In this document: piece after piece, positions 50,943-58,780 of the stretch
How the letters are laid out: each line of letters begins with the position of its first letter
Numbering within the stretch: the stretch's first letter is position 1
Source of the DNA: Gaiellales bacterium
GTDB taxonomy: Bacteria; Actinomycetota; Thermoleophilia; Gaiellales; JAICJC01
Assembly (NCBI GenBank): GCA_036403155.1
Contig: DASWRM010000034.1
Coordinates: 1-64,000, forward strand
Direction of reading: 5' to 3'
Length of the DNA: 64,000 nucleotides
Translations under genes and position numbers: made by a program
Notes under the pieces: model-generated
What the model was told of the DNA's origin: nothing
Seen by the model: the letters and a program-made list of their open reading frames with translations, nothing else
Database searches by the model: none

Positions 50943-51485
50943 ATGGCGACGCTCGGGCGAGGTCGCGTGCCGCGCGCGGATATGGGGCCGGAGACGGTGA
51001 TCGAGGTGCTCGACGCGTTCCAGGCCGCCGGGGTGCGGACCTGGCTCATCGGCGGGTGGGCGATCGACGCGCTGGTCGGCGTTCAGCGCCGGCCCCACGA
51101 CGACCTCGACCTGCTGGTCACCGAGCCTGACGCCGGCCGCGCGTCAGCGCTGCTCGCCGGTCTCGGATACCCGGGCCATGTTGCGGCGCCTGGCTCGACG
51201 TACATGGTCGACGCGGCCGGCCGGCAGGTGGACGTCCACGTCATCGCCGTGCGGCCGGATGGGAGCGCCGTATACCGGATGGACAACGGCTCGCCGTGGG
51301 TGTACGCGGCGGGGAGCCTCGAGGGCCGCGGCACGGTGCTGGGCCGGCCGGTTGCGTGCGTAACACCGGAGCAGATGATGCTCGAGCACACGATCGGCTA
51401 CGCGCTCGACGCGGTCCACCAGGCGGACGTCGCCGCTCTGGCGGCGGCATTCGGGCTGAGCGTGCCGCCGTTCGACCGGGCCTGA
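50943..51485 (+). CDS. Nucleotidyltransferase, aminoglycoside/lincosamide-type
   Basis: A 180-residue protein of the nucleotidyltransferase superfamily resembling ANT(2'')/Lnu enzymes: TWLIGGWAIDALVGVQRRPH followed by DDLDLLV, the GG-W and DxD metal-binding motif (about residues 34-60), then VDVHVIAVRPDG with the third acidic residue. It lacks the extra C-terminal domain of some resistance enzymes, so its substrate may be a protein or metabolite; an antibiotic-resistance role is only a family guess. Probably leaderless and monocistronic. Confidence 0.8.
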   Translation: MATLGRGRVPRADMGPETVIEVLDAFQAAGVRTWLIGGWAIDALVGVQRRPHDDLDLLVTEPDAGRASALLAGLGYPGHVAAPGSTYMVDAAGRQVDVHVIAVRPDGSAVYRMDNGSPWVYAAGSLEGRGTVLGRPVACVTPEQMMLEHTIGYALDAVHQADVAALAAAFGLSVPPFDRA

Positions 51486-51864
51486 AGGTTCGAGTCCGGC
51501 GGCGCAACCGTCACGCGGCTGCGACCGGGCGTAACGATTCGCTCGCGCGACATCGGCACGCCACTCGTTCGACTTGGTCACCGAGGAGTGGGTGCGGCGA
51601 CAGATCCGGCCAACCAGGCGGGCCGCGGTGACATGGCTGTGCCAACACGCCAACAGGCGCTTGGTGGGACGTGGTCTCCAATGGTTCCGGCCGGCCCGAC
51701 CGCGAATCGTCACGCCGGCGTGGCAGACGTCACGCCGATGTGACCGCGAGCGGCGATGCGCCGCCCGGGTCAGATCCGGATCACCCGACCGCGGGTGCGG
51801 CTCCCACCCCGCCGGCGCCGATACCACCACAGGGGCTGCTTCTCTCTCGATTGCGGGGTCATCC
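51486..51864. other. 379-bp spacer with motif copies and GTCAC boxes
   Basis: No gene is recognised. It carries a third copy of the dispersed motif (51606-51690), and repeated GTCAC/GTGAC boxes near 51505, 51578, 51628, 51709, 51728 and 51738. An open frame spans much of it but its product is arginine-rich and unlike any protein. The DUF1800 gene starts at its right edge. Confidence 0.5.
51606..51690 (+). repeat. Dispersed intergenic motif, copy 3
   Basis: CCGGCCAACCAGGCGG at 51606-51621 is identical to 12013-12028, and GTCTCCAATGGTTCCGG at 51674-51690 is a diverged form of the CCAATGATTGGGG block. The order of the blocks is reversed compared with copy 1. Confidence 0.5.
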
Positions 51865-53262
51865 GTGGCGTACAGCTATCCGAAATTGCCGTCGAACCCG
51901 ACCCGGGCGCACTTCCAGCGCCTGCTCTGGCGCGCCGGCTTCTCGGGCAGCAAGAAGCAGATCACGCACTACGCCGACCTCGGCCTGGGGCCGGCGATCG
52001 ACCAGCTGCTCACGCCGTTCACCTCGAACGTGCTGGCCGGCCCGGACCCGACCGACGGCGGCCAGAAGCTGGATCCGGTCAACCACTGGGGCCACGACTG
52101 CCTGTGGTGGCTCGACCGCATGGTGCGGAGCCGAAACCAGCTGGTCGAGCGCATGACGCTGAACCTGCACGACCTGTTCGCAACGTCGAACGACGGGGTC
52201 GGCAACACGCGGCACATGCTCCGCCAGAACCGGCTGCTGCGGTCGCACGCCGTCGGCAACTTCGCCGATCTGCTGTCGAGCATCACCGTCGACCCCGCCA
52301 TGCTGCTGTGGCTGAACGGCGCGGACTCGGACAAGTGGGAGCCCAACGAGAACTACGCGCGCGAGGTCATGGAGCTGTTCTGCCTCGGCAACGACCCGAA
52401 CCTCGAGTCGCTCACCCACGGCCTCTGGACGAGCGCGGCGATGTACACGCAGACCGACATCCACGAGGCGGCCCGCGCGCTGACCGGCTGGCGGTACGAC
52501 TGGAACAAGGCGTCGAACGGCACGCTCGCCGAGCGCGAGAACCCGACGTACTACGACCGGTCGGCGCACGACGGCGGCACGAAGACCATCTTCGGCCACA
52601 CCGGCAAGTGGGACTGGTCCGACGTCTGCCGGCTCGTCATCAACCACCCCAACCACGCTCCCTATCTCGCCTACTCGCTCTGGAGCTACTTCGTCCCGAC
52701 CCCGCCGCCCGAGTCCGCGATGCACCGGATGGTCGACAACTACCGCGCCTCGGGACACGAGCTGCGGCCGCTCCTGCGCGTGATCCTGCGCCACGGCGAC
52801 TTCTACGCGACGCTCGACGCGCCCGACCTGGTCAAGCCCCCGATCGTCTACGTCGCGGCCGGGCTGCGGATGACCGGCCGCTTCATCACGAGCAACGACT
52901 GGAGCTGGCTGCTCGAGAACATGGGCCAGGTGCCGTTCTACCCGCCCAACGTGTCCGGGTGGAAGCAGGGCCCCGCGTTCCTCAACACCAACACGGCGCA
53001 CGCGTACTGGCAGGCGACCGACTACCTGCTCTACCGGACGGTGTCGGACCCCGGCGGCCAGACGCCCGACGACGCCGTCAGGACGGCGCTCTCGGCACTG
53101 AACCACCCGTGGGTCAGCGACGAGACGCGGGCCAAGCTCGTCGCCTACGCACAGGACTACGTCAATCGCAACGGGCCCACCCTCGACGGCCACGACCGCG
53201 CCGAGCGCCAGAAGGTCATCCGCGCGCTCGCCATGGCGGGGCCGGACGGGCTCGTCCATTGA
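51865..53262 (+). CDS. DUF1800 protein
   Basis: A 465-residue DUF1800 protein: RAHFQRLLWRAGFSGSKKQI (start), LVERMTLNLHDLFATSNDGV, NENYAREVMELFCLG, EAARALTGWRYDW, FGHTGKWDWSDVCRLVINHP, and VPFYPPNVSGWKQGPAFLNT. DUF1800 and DUF1501 genes are nearly always adjacent, as here, and are thought to act at the cell surface or in export, with no proven biochemistry. No signal peptide is visible. The GTG start is where homology begins; the frame continues upstream as unlikely sequence. Confidence 0.9.
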   Translation: MAYSYPKLPSNPTRAHFQRLLWRAGFSGSKKQITHYADLGLGPAIDQLLTPFTSNVLAGPDPTDGGQKLDPVNHWGHDCLWWLDRMVRSRNQLVERMTLNLHDLFATSNDGVGNTRHMLRQNRLLRSHAVGNFADLLSSITVDPAMLLWLNGADSDKWEPNENYAREVMELFCLGNDPNLESLTHGLWTSAAMYTQTDIHEAARALTGWRYDWNKASNGTLAERENPTYYDRSAHDGGTKTIFGHTGKWDWSDVCRLVINHPNHAPYLAYSLWSYFVPTPPPESAMHRMVDNYRASGHELRPLLRVILRHGDFYATLDAPDLVKPPIVYVAAGLRMTGRFITSNDWSWLLENMGQVPFYPPNVSGWKQGPAFLNTNTAHAYWQATDYLLYRTVSDPGGQTPDDAVRTALSALNHPWVSDETRAKLVAYAQDYVNRNGPTLDGHDRAERQKVIRALAMAGPDGLVH

Positions 53263-53287
53263 ACCTCGGAACCAGGAGCACGAGCCC

Positions 53288-54670
53288 ATGAACCACTGCG
53301 GATGCAACGACTGGCAGATCACCCAGCGGCGGGCGATGCTCCGGCGCCAGGGGCAGGTGGTGCCGATCCCGCGCGCCGTGCTGGAAGGCGAGACGGCCGG
53401 GATGTGCCGCCGCGACTTCCTCCGAAACGGCGCGGTCGCGTTCCTGACCGTGTACGGAGCGCAGATGCTGTCCTGGAACCGGATCTGGGAAGCCGCCTCC
53501 GCGAGCGCCGCCACCTCGTCCAGCGACCCGATCATCGTGTCGATCTTCCTCGACGGGGGCAACGACGGCCTGAACACGCTCGTCCCGATCACCGGCAAGG
53601 ACGCGGCCGCGTACGCCGCCAAGCGGCCGAACATCGGCCTGCGCCCGCAGGACTGCCTGCCGCTCGGCGGGCCGGCCGGGAGCCCGGACTGGGCGTGGAA
53701 CCCCTCTGCCACCGGCTTCCAGCAGCTCTACGACGCCGGAAAGATGTCCGTCATCCCGGCCGTCGACTACATGCCGCCCGACCTCTCCCACTTCCATTCC
53801 CGCGCCTTCTGGCAGGCGGGCGAGCTCGACCCCGACCCGGCCACCGGCTGGCTGGGACGCTGGATCGACCAGAACGGCGCGACCGACAACCCGCTTCAGG
53901 CGATCTCCGCGGGATGGTCGCTCGACGGCTCCCTGAAGAGCGCCGACAACCCGGTCGCTGTGCTCTCGAGCGTCGACGACGCGCAGTTCACCATGGACAA
54001 CGTCTGGCAGGACTCGCAGCTGATGGTCGACGCGCTCGCCGGGCTGACGCAGCGAACCGCCCCGAACCCCGGCATGGCCGCCGCGGATGCGGCGCTGGGC
54101 GGCGCGGTCAACGTGGCGAACCGGCTGGCGGCGCTGAGCCAGCCGAACCTCCCGCCCAACGGGCTGGGCTACGGCACCACGGATTTCGACCGGCGCATGG
54201 CCAACCTCGCCTGGATGCTCGACTCGAACCTCGGCATGCGAGTCGCCTGCCTGTCCTTCGACGACGGCTGGGACTTCCACGAGGACCAGCTCAACCGCCA
54301 GTCGCAGAACCTCTCCCGCCTCTCGACGACGCTCGCCGCATTCCAGGCCGACCTCGAGGCCCGTGGTCTCGGCGACCGGGTGCTGACGCTCGTCTGGAGC
54401 GAGTTCGGGCGGCGCGTCGAGGACAACAGCGGCGGCACCGACCATGGAGCGGGCGGCCTCGCGATGGTGATCGGGACGCATGCCAAGGGCGGGCTGGCCG
54501 GCGAGTTCCCGGGTATCGCGGACGCCGATCTGGATCAGTGGGGCAACCTCAAGGTGCCAACCGACTACCGGCAGATCTACACGGCGCTGCTGGCGAACTG
54601 GATGGGCACCGATCCGTCGGACGTGGTGCCCAACGCAGGCAGCTACACGCCGCTCGATCTCGTCGCCTGA
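53288..54670 (+). CDS. DUF1501 protein with Tat signal
   Basis: A 460-residue protein of the alkaline-phosphatase/sulfatase-like DUF1501 family. A twin-arginine signal CRRDFLRNGAVAFLTVYGA begins near residue 40, after an N-terminal extension with a HCGC motif; the start could therefore be the later Met39. The core has IIVSIFLDGGNDGLNTLVP, FHSRAFWQAG, WSEFGRRVEDNSGGTDHG and VPTDYRQIYTALLANWMG. Folded export through Tat fits a cofactor-bearing protein. It is 25 bases behind DUF1800, with a GGAGCACG site, and surely cotranscribed with it. Confidence 0.9.
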   Translation: MNHCGCNDWQITQRRAMLRRQGQVVPIPRAVLEGETAGMCRRDFLRNGAVAFLTVYGAQMLSWNRIWEAASASAATSSSDPIIVSIFLDGGNDGLNTLVPITGKDAAAYAAKRPNIGLRPQDCLPLGGPAGSPDWAWNPSATGFQQLYDAGKMSVIPAVDYMPPDLSHFHSRAFWQAGELDPDPATGWLGRWIDQNGATDNPLQAISAGWSLDGSLKSADNPVAVLSSVDDAQFTMDNVWQDSQLMVDALAGLTQRTAPNPGMAAADAALGGAVNVANRLAALSQPNLPPNGLGYGTTDFDRRMANLAWMLDSNLGMRVACLSFDDGWDFHEDQLNRQSQNLSRLSTTLAAFQADLEARGLGDRVLTLVWSEFGRRVEDNSGGTDHGAGGLAMVIGTHAKGGLAGEFPGIADADLDQWGNLKVPTDYRQIYTALLANWMGTDPSDVVPNAGSYTPLDLVA

Positions 54671-54697
54671 GCCGGCAAACCGGACGCGGCCGGATGC

Positions 54698-54710
54698 CAT
54701 ACTGCACGGT
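54698..54710 (+). promoter_or_regulatory. -10 box of a leaderless start
   Basis: CATACT at 54698-54703 lies 7 nt before the ATG at 54711, marking a new transcript for the copper module after the DUF1501 gene. Confidence 0.45.
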
Positions 54711-55214
54711 ATGGTCTCGACCCGCCTCCGAGCGCTCAGCTTCGCCGCGCTCGCGGCGGCGTCGGCCGCCGTCGCACACGGCGGTGCGGCGGCACTGACG
54801 GATTGGGCGTGGGCGCTTCCCGCGCTCGGCGGCGCCACGGTGGCGACGGCAGTGCTGCTCGCTGGTTGGCGGCTGGTGGCGGCCCGCGGCGAGCTCGCCG
54901 CCGAGGCGTCGCTGGCCCTGTTGATCCCCGCGATGCTGGTGGCCCAGGGAGCTGCGCATGCCTGCCTGCTGGTGGCAGGCGCCGCCGCCCACCCTGACCC
55001 CTCGGGGTCGCTCGCGCTCCACCTCGTGCTCGCGGTGCTCGCCGCCGTGCTCGTGCATCGGATCGACCGCCACACCGTCGAGCGAGCCGCGCGCACCCTC
55101 GCCGGCGCTCCCGCAGCGCAACCCGCCGCGGTGCGCCGCCCGGCCGCGACGACGCTCTCGCGCAGCGCCGCCCCGGACGCGATTCGCGGCCGTGGGCCGC
55201 CCGTGACCGCCTGA
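54711..55214 (+). CDS. Four-helix membrane protein of the copper module
   Basis: A 167-residue membrane protein with four hydrophobic stretches (about 8-28, 32-54, 62-85, 98-116) and a hydrophilic alanine/arginine-rich tail. Histidines occur in helices 1 and 3 (AVAHGG, GAAHACL) and in LALHLVLA, a spacing that could serve metal transfer. The gene comes 29 bases before ycnI-like and copC-copD-like genes in the same direction, so a copper role is likely by context. Family not recognised. Confidence 0.6.
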   Translation: MVSTRLRALSFAALAAASAAVAHGGAAALTDWAWALPALGGATVATAVLLAGWRLVAARGELAAEASLALLIPAMLVAQGAAHACLLVAGAAAHPDPSGSLALHLVLAVLAAVLVHRIDRHTVERAARTLAGAPAAQPAAVRRPAATTLSRSAAPDAIRGRGPPVTA

Positions 55215-55243
55215 CCCGTTCCCTCAACGGCAAGGAGGTCCCG

Positions 55244-55777
55244 ATGGTCCGGCGCACGCTCAGCGTCGTCCTCATCATGGCGCTTGCATCCCCCGCAACC
55301 GCCGCAGCGCACGTCGAGCTGGCTCCCGACTCCGCCGAGCCGGGCAGCGACGTGCTGTTCACCGTCAAGTCGCCGAACGAGTCCGAGCAGCCGCTGACCG
55401 GCCTCCGGTTGACCGTCCCGTCCAGCCTCGTGGTCGAGGGAGCATCCGACACCCCCGGCTTCACGACGCAGGTCGTCCGCGACCAGGCCGGGCGCGTCGT
55501 CTCGCTCTCATGGCAGGGCGGCGACGTCCCGCCCGACGGGCTCGCGCTGTTCCAGTTCGCCGGCACCCTGCCGGACACCAGCGGCGAGCTGCGGTTGACC
55601 GCGCTGCAGACGTTTGCGGACGGCTCGACGAAGGTGTGGCACTCGCCGGTGGTCGACGTCCAATCCGCGTCCACCGGCGGCGACGACACGGCCCGCGCGC
55701 TCGCGGGCATCGGCGTCGGGCTGGGCGCGGCGGCGCTCGTCCTGAGCGTCCGGGCACAGCGGAGGAAGGGCACCTGA
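55244..55777 (+). CDS. YcnI-type copper-binding protein (DUF1775)
   Basis: A 177-residue exported protein. The signal peptide ends at AAA-His23, so the mature N-terminus is histidine, as in the YcnI mono-histidine copper site; the partner Glu and Trp lie in VELAPDSAEPGSDV and VSLSWQGGDVP. The body is a single DUF1775 beta-sandwich (about 23-140), followed by one membrane helix (ALAGIGVGLGAAALVLSV) and a short basic tail. It holds copper outside the membrane. AAGGAGG precedes the ATG. It overlaps the CopC-CopD gene by 4 nt. Confidence 0.92.
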   Translation: MVRRTLSVVLIMALASPATAAAHVELAPDSAEPGSDVLFTVKSPNESEQPLTGLRLTVPSSLVVEGASDTPGFTTQVVRDQAGRVVSLSWQGGDVPPDGLALFQFAGTLPDTSGELRLTALQTFADGSTKVWHSPVVDVQSASTGGDDTARALAGIGVGLGAAALVLSVRAQRRKGT

Positions 55778-58203
55778 GGCGCGTCGCCCTGATCGCTGCG
55801 CTGGCGCTGCCGCTGCTGTGGCCGGCGTCGGCGCAGGCGCACGCGAACCTCCTGCGCACGACACCGGCCTCGGGCACCCGTGTCGCGTCCCCGCCGAAGC
55901 AGCTGGTGCTGACATTCGACCAGCAGGTACGCCCCGTTTCGGGCGGGACGGACGTCGTCGACGGTGCGGGCACGTCCGTCGTCGCGGGTGACGCACACAC
56001 GGCCCCCGGGAACGTCGACCAGCTGATCGTCCCGCTGAAACCCGGCCTGCAACGCGGTGACTACACCGTCCGCTGGGAGATCGTCTCCACCGACGGGCAC
56101 CTGATCTCGGGGATCTACGCGATCGGCATCGGAAGCGGCGGCCCGCCGCCGCAGGCGGCCTCGCAGAGCACGCCGCTCGACTGGCCGTTCCTGATCGCCC
56201 GGTTCGTGTACTTCGCCGGCCTGCTGCTGCTGGTGGGAGGCGTCGTCTACCGCGTCGCGGTGTACCGGCCGGCGACGGCGTCGGTGACCGGCGAGGCACG
56301 AAGGCTGATGGGCCTGCGCGAACGGCACCGGGCAAACCAGGTGCTCGCGCTCTCGGCCGTGCTCGTGCTCGCCGGCGGGTGGGTCGCGCTGACACGCCAG
56401 GGCGCCGAGGTCGCGGGGGTGTCGTTCTGGGAGGCGTTCGACCATCGCGGGCCGGTCGCCTCGGCGCTCGATGCGACGCGCTTCGGCCGCCAGTTCGGCC
56501 GGGGCATCGACGTGACGGCGGTGTTCACCATCCTCGTGGCGCTCGCGTACGCGGCCGTGCCGCTCGGGCGCCGGGTGACGGAGGTGCTCGCGGTCCCCGC
56601 GGCGGCCGCAGGCGTCTGGGCGATCGCCGCCCCGGGCATCAGCGGCCACGCCGGCGATCCCGGGCGCGGCGAGCTCGCCATCGCCGTCGACGCCGTCCAC
56701 GTCGCTGCAGCGGCGATCTGGATCGGCGGCCTGCTGCAGCTTGCGCTGGTCACACCGCATGCCACGCGCGGCCTCGCGGACGCGCAGCGAGGCGCCGTCC
56801 GGGCGGCCGCGGCGGCGCGGTTCTCGCGAATCGCCGTCGTGTCGGTCGGGGTGCTTGCCGTGAGCGGCGGAGCGAGGGCGTTGTGGGAGCTGTCGAGCGT
56901 CTCGCAGGTGTGGACGACGTCGTACGGACGGACGCTGATCGCCAAGACCGTGCTGCTCCTGGTCACGCTCGCGCTCGCATCCCGCAGCCGCGCGCTCTTC
57001 ACGCGGTTTCCGCTGCTCCGCCGATCGGTCGCTGCGGAGCTCGCCGTGCTCGCCGTGGTCGTCGCCGCCGTCGCGCTCTTGACCAACCTCCCTCCCGGGG
57101 CCAAGCCGCCGGCGGCGAGCGCGGCAACGCCGCCGCCGGCGGGCGGCCCGGCGATGGTGGCGACCCGCGGCGCGCGCATCTCCGTCTGGCCGGGGACCGC
57201 CGGCCCAAACGCGATCGGCATCGAGCTGCCCCGCCGAAGCGGTGCGCCGACGCTCGTGCTGCAGCGCCAGAGCGGCGCCGGGCAGCCCGCAAAGCTGCAG
57301 CGCGTGGGGAGGCGAGCGTGGCTTGCATGGGTGGACGACATGCGGCCCGGGACGGTGACCGCGGAGCTCGCCGCGGGATCACGGACGTGGGGAGCAACGC
57401 TGCGCATCGGCGGCGAGCGACGAGCGCCGGGCGTGCCGCCGACGCCGGCGGCGGCGGGTGCGCTCGCCGCGGACGAGGCGGCCGACCTCGCCGTTGCGGG
57501 GCAGCGCGAGAGTGGGCACCGCATCCGGTTCACCATCCTGGGCGCGGACGGCTCGGCGCCGCGCGACGTCGCCATCGTCGCCGGCGGCGCGCTGGCCACG
57601 CCGTGCCTGCGCACGGCGGACGTCTGCTGGGAGGCGCCCGCGCCGCCGGCGGCCGGGCGGCTCGACGTCCGGGTGCTGCGCCCCGGCCGGCCGGCCGTCA
57701 CGGCGAGGCTCGACCTGCCCGCCGTGAGCGCCCGGCGCGCGACGTCCCTCGTGCGCGACACCGGGCGCGCGCTTCGCCGGCTGGAGTCCGTGCGGATCCT
57801 GAACGTGATCGCGTCCGACCCGGCCCACTCGGTGACGACGCACTTCACCGTGCAGGCGCCCGACCGGCTGGTGATCGACGTGCTCGGCGGAGTGCAGTCG
57901 CGCGTGATCGGCACCCACCGCTGGGATCTCCAGAACGGGCACTGGGTGGAACGCTCGACGCAGCCGGTGCGCGTCCCCGACCCGTTCTGGGCGCAGGGCG
58001 CACTCGCCGCCTACGTGCGGCGGTCGACGCGGCGCACGATCGAGGCGACGCTCGCGGTGCCGCAGGGGCCGACCTTCTTCCGCATCGTCGTCGACCGGCG
58101 CACGCACCTGGTGCAACGGCTGTGGATGGTGACGGCGGCGCACTTCATGCACGAGCGGTACGTGGACTTCGACTCCGCGCCACCCGTGAAGCCGCCCGCG
58201 TAG
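55774..58203 (+). CDS. CopC-CopD fusion copper importer with C-terminal extra domain; CTG start
   Basis: An 809-residue protein. After a signal peptide ending AQA-His23 comes a CopC domain (about 23-120, with STDGHLISG holding further copper ligands), then about eight helices of CopD (PF05425, about 140-430, with GISGHAGDPG and AVDAVHVAAAAIWIGG), then a linker and a soluble region of about 330 residues ending in a LolA/outer-membrane-sorting-like part (HFTVQAPDRLVIDVLGG). No ATG, GTG or TTG exists near the homology start; CTG at 55774 overlaps the ycnI stop as CTGA and has GGAGGA 7 nt before, so CTG is the probable start codon. It imports copper delivered by CopC and YcnI. Confidence 0.88.
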   Translation: MRRVALIAALALPLLWPASAQAHANLLRTTPASGTRVASPPKQLVLTFDQQVRPVSGGTDVVDGAGTSVVAGDAHTAPGNVDQLIVPLKPGLQRGDYTVRWEIVSTDGHLISGIYAIGIGSGGPPPQAASQSTPLDWPFLIARFVYFAGLLLLVGGVVYRVAVYRPATASVTGEARRLMGLRERHRANQVLALSAVLVLAGGWVALTRQGAEVAGVSFWEAFDHRGPVASALDATRFGRQFGRGIDVTAVFTILVALAYAAVPLGRRVTEVLAVPAAAAGVWAIAAPGISGHAGDPGRGELAIAVDAVHVAAAAIWIGGLLQLALVTPHATRGLADAQRGAVRAAAAARFSRIAVVSVGVLAVSGGARALWELSSVSQVWTTSYGRTLIAKTVLLLVTLALASRSRALFTRFPLLRRSVAAELAVLAVVVAAVALLTNLPPGAKPPAASAATPPPAGGPAMVATRGARISVWPGTAGPNAIGIELPRRSGAPTLVLQRQSGAGQPAKLQRVGRRAWLAWVDDMRPGTVTAELAAGSRTWGATLRIGGERRAPGVPPTPAAAGALAADEAADLAVAGQRESGHRIRFTILGADGSAPRDVAIVAGGALATPCLRTADVCWEAPAPPAAGRLDVRVLRPGRPAVTARLDLPAVSARRATSLVRDTGRALRRLESVRILNVIASDPAHSVTTHFTVQAPDRLVIDVLGGVQSRVIGTHRWDLQNGHWVERSTQPVRVPDPFWAQGALAAYVRRSTRRTIEATLAVPQGPTFFRIVVDRRTHLVQRLWMVTAAHFMHERYVDFDSAPPVKPPA

Positions 58204-58204
58204 G

Positions 58205-58780
58205 CTAGGACAGCGCGTCGTCCGGCCGGACAGCCGGGTGGCGGCGCAGCGGCAGCCGGGCGCCCATCGCGCCCGCCACGAGCGCGATCGCACCGACCGC
58301 GATCAGGACGTCGCCGACCGAGAAGACGTTGCCGGCGGGCACCCAGCCGGGCGCCGCCCAGCGGTCGACGAACCACGCGAGCGCCGGATGCGCCTCGGCC
58401 ACGCTGTTGTTGTGCACGCCGGTGTAGCTGAGGCCGGCATCCCGCATCGCGCCCGGCAGCGCCGGCATGTGGCCGCCGTTCGCAAGGATCGCGCTGAGGT
58501 TCAGGAGCATCCCGGCGCCGGCCACGGGCATTCCCGTGAGCCGTGCATTCAGCGCGAACACCGCGAGCAGGCAGACGTACGAGCCGATCGACAGTGCGGT
58601 CGCCAGCGTCTCGCTCGCGTGCCACGGCATGAACAGCGACGGGAACGCGAGCAGCTGCAGGGCGATCGCCGCGTAGAACAGCCAGGGCGCCCGCAGCCGC
58701 ATGTCGGCGATCCGGTCCAGCCGCCCGCCGAGCAGGAGCCCGACCGCGACGCCCACGATGACGACCGGGAACAGGAACAT
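58205..58780 (-). CDS. DUF5317 membrane protein
   Basis: A 191-residue protein with about five membrane helices. It resembles DUF5317: MFLFPVVIVGVAVGLLLGGR, LRAPWLFYAAIALQ, LLNLSAILANGGHMPALPGA, and FSVGDVLIAVGAIALV. The conserved NGGHMP motif is diagnostic. Function unknown. The ATG overlaps the stop of the GGDEF/HD-GYP gene by one base, so the pair is coupled; I believe the two families occur side by side in other actinobacteria. Confidence 0.85.
   Translation of the reverse strand: MFLFPVVIVGVAVGLLLGGRLDRIADMRLRAPWLFYAAIALQLLAFPSLFMPWHASETLATALSIGSYVCLLAVFALNARLTGMPVAGAGMLLNLSAILANGGHMPALPGAMRDAGLSYTGVHNNSVAEAHPALAWFVDRWAAPGWVPAGNVFSVGDVLIAVGAIALVAGAMGARLPLRRHPAVRPDDALS

Noticed and set aside
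51487-51497. GGTTCGAGTCC, identical to a tRNA T-loop
   Set aside because: The flanking bases do not pair into a T-stem, no anticodon or D arm precedes it, and it overlaps the end of the nucleotidyltransferase gene.
53288-53404. Cys-rich start of the DUF1501 protein as a separate small gene
   Set aside because: It is in frame with the Tat signal without a stop, and Cys-bearing leaders before the twin-arginine motif occur in this family.
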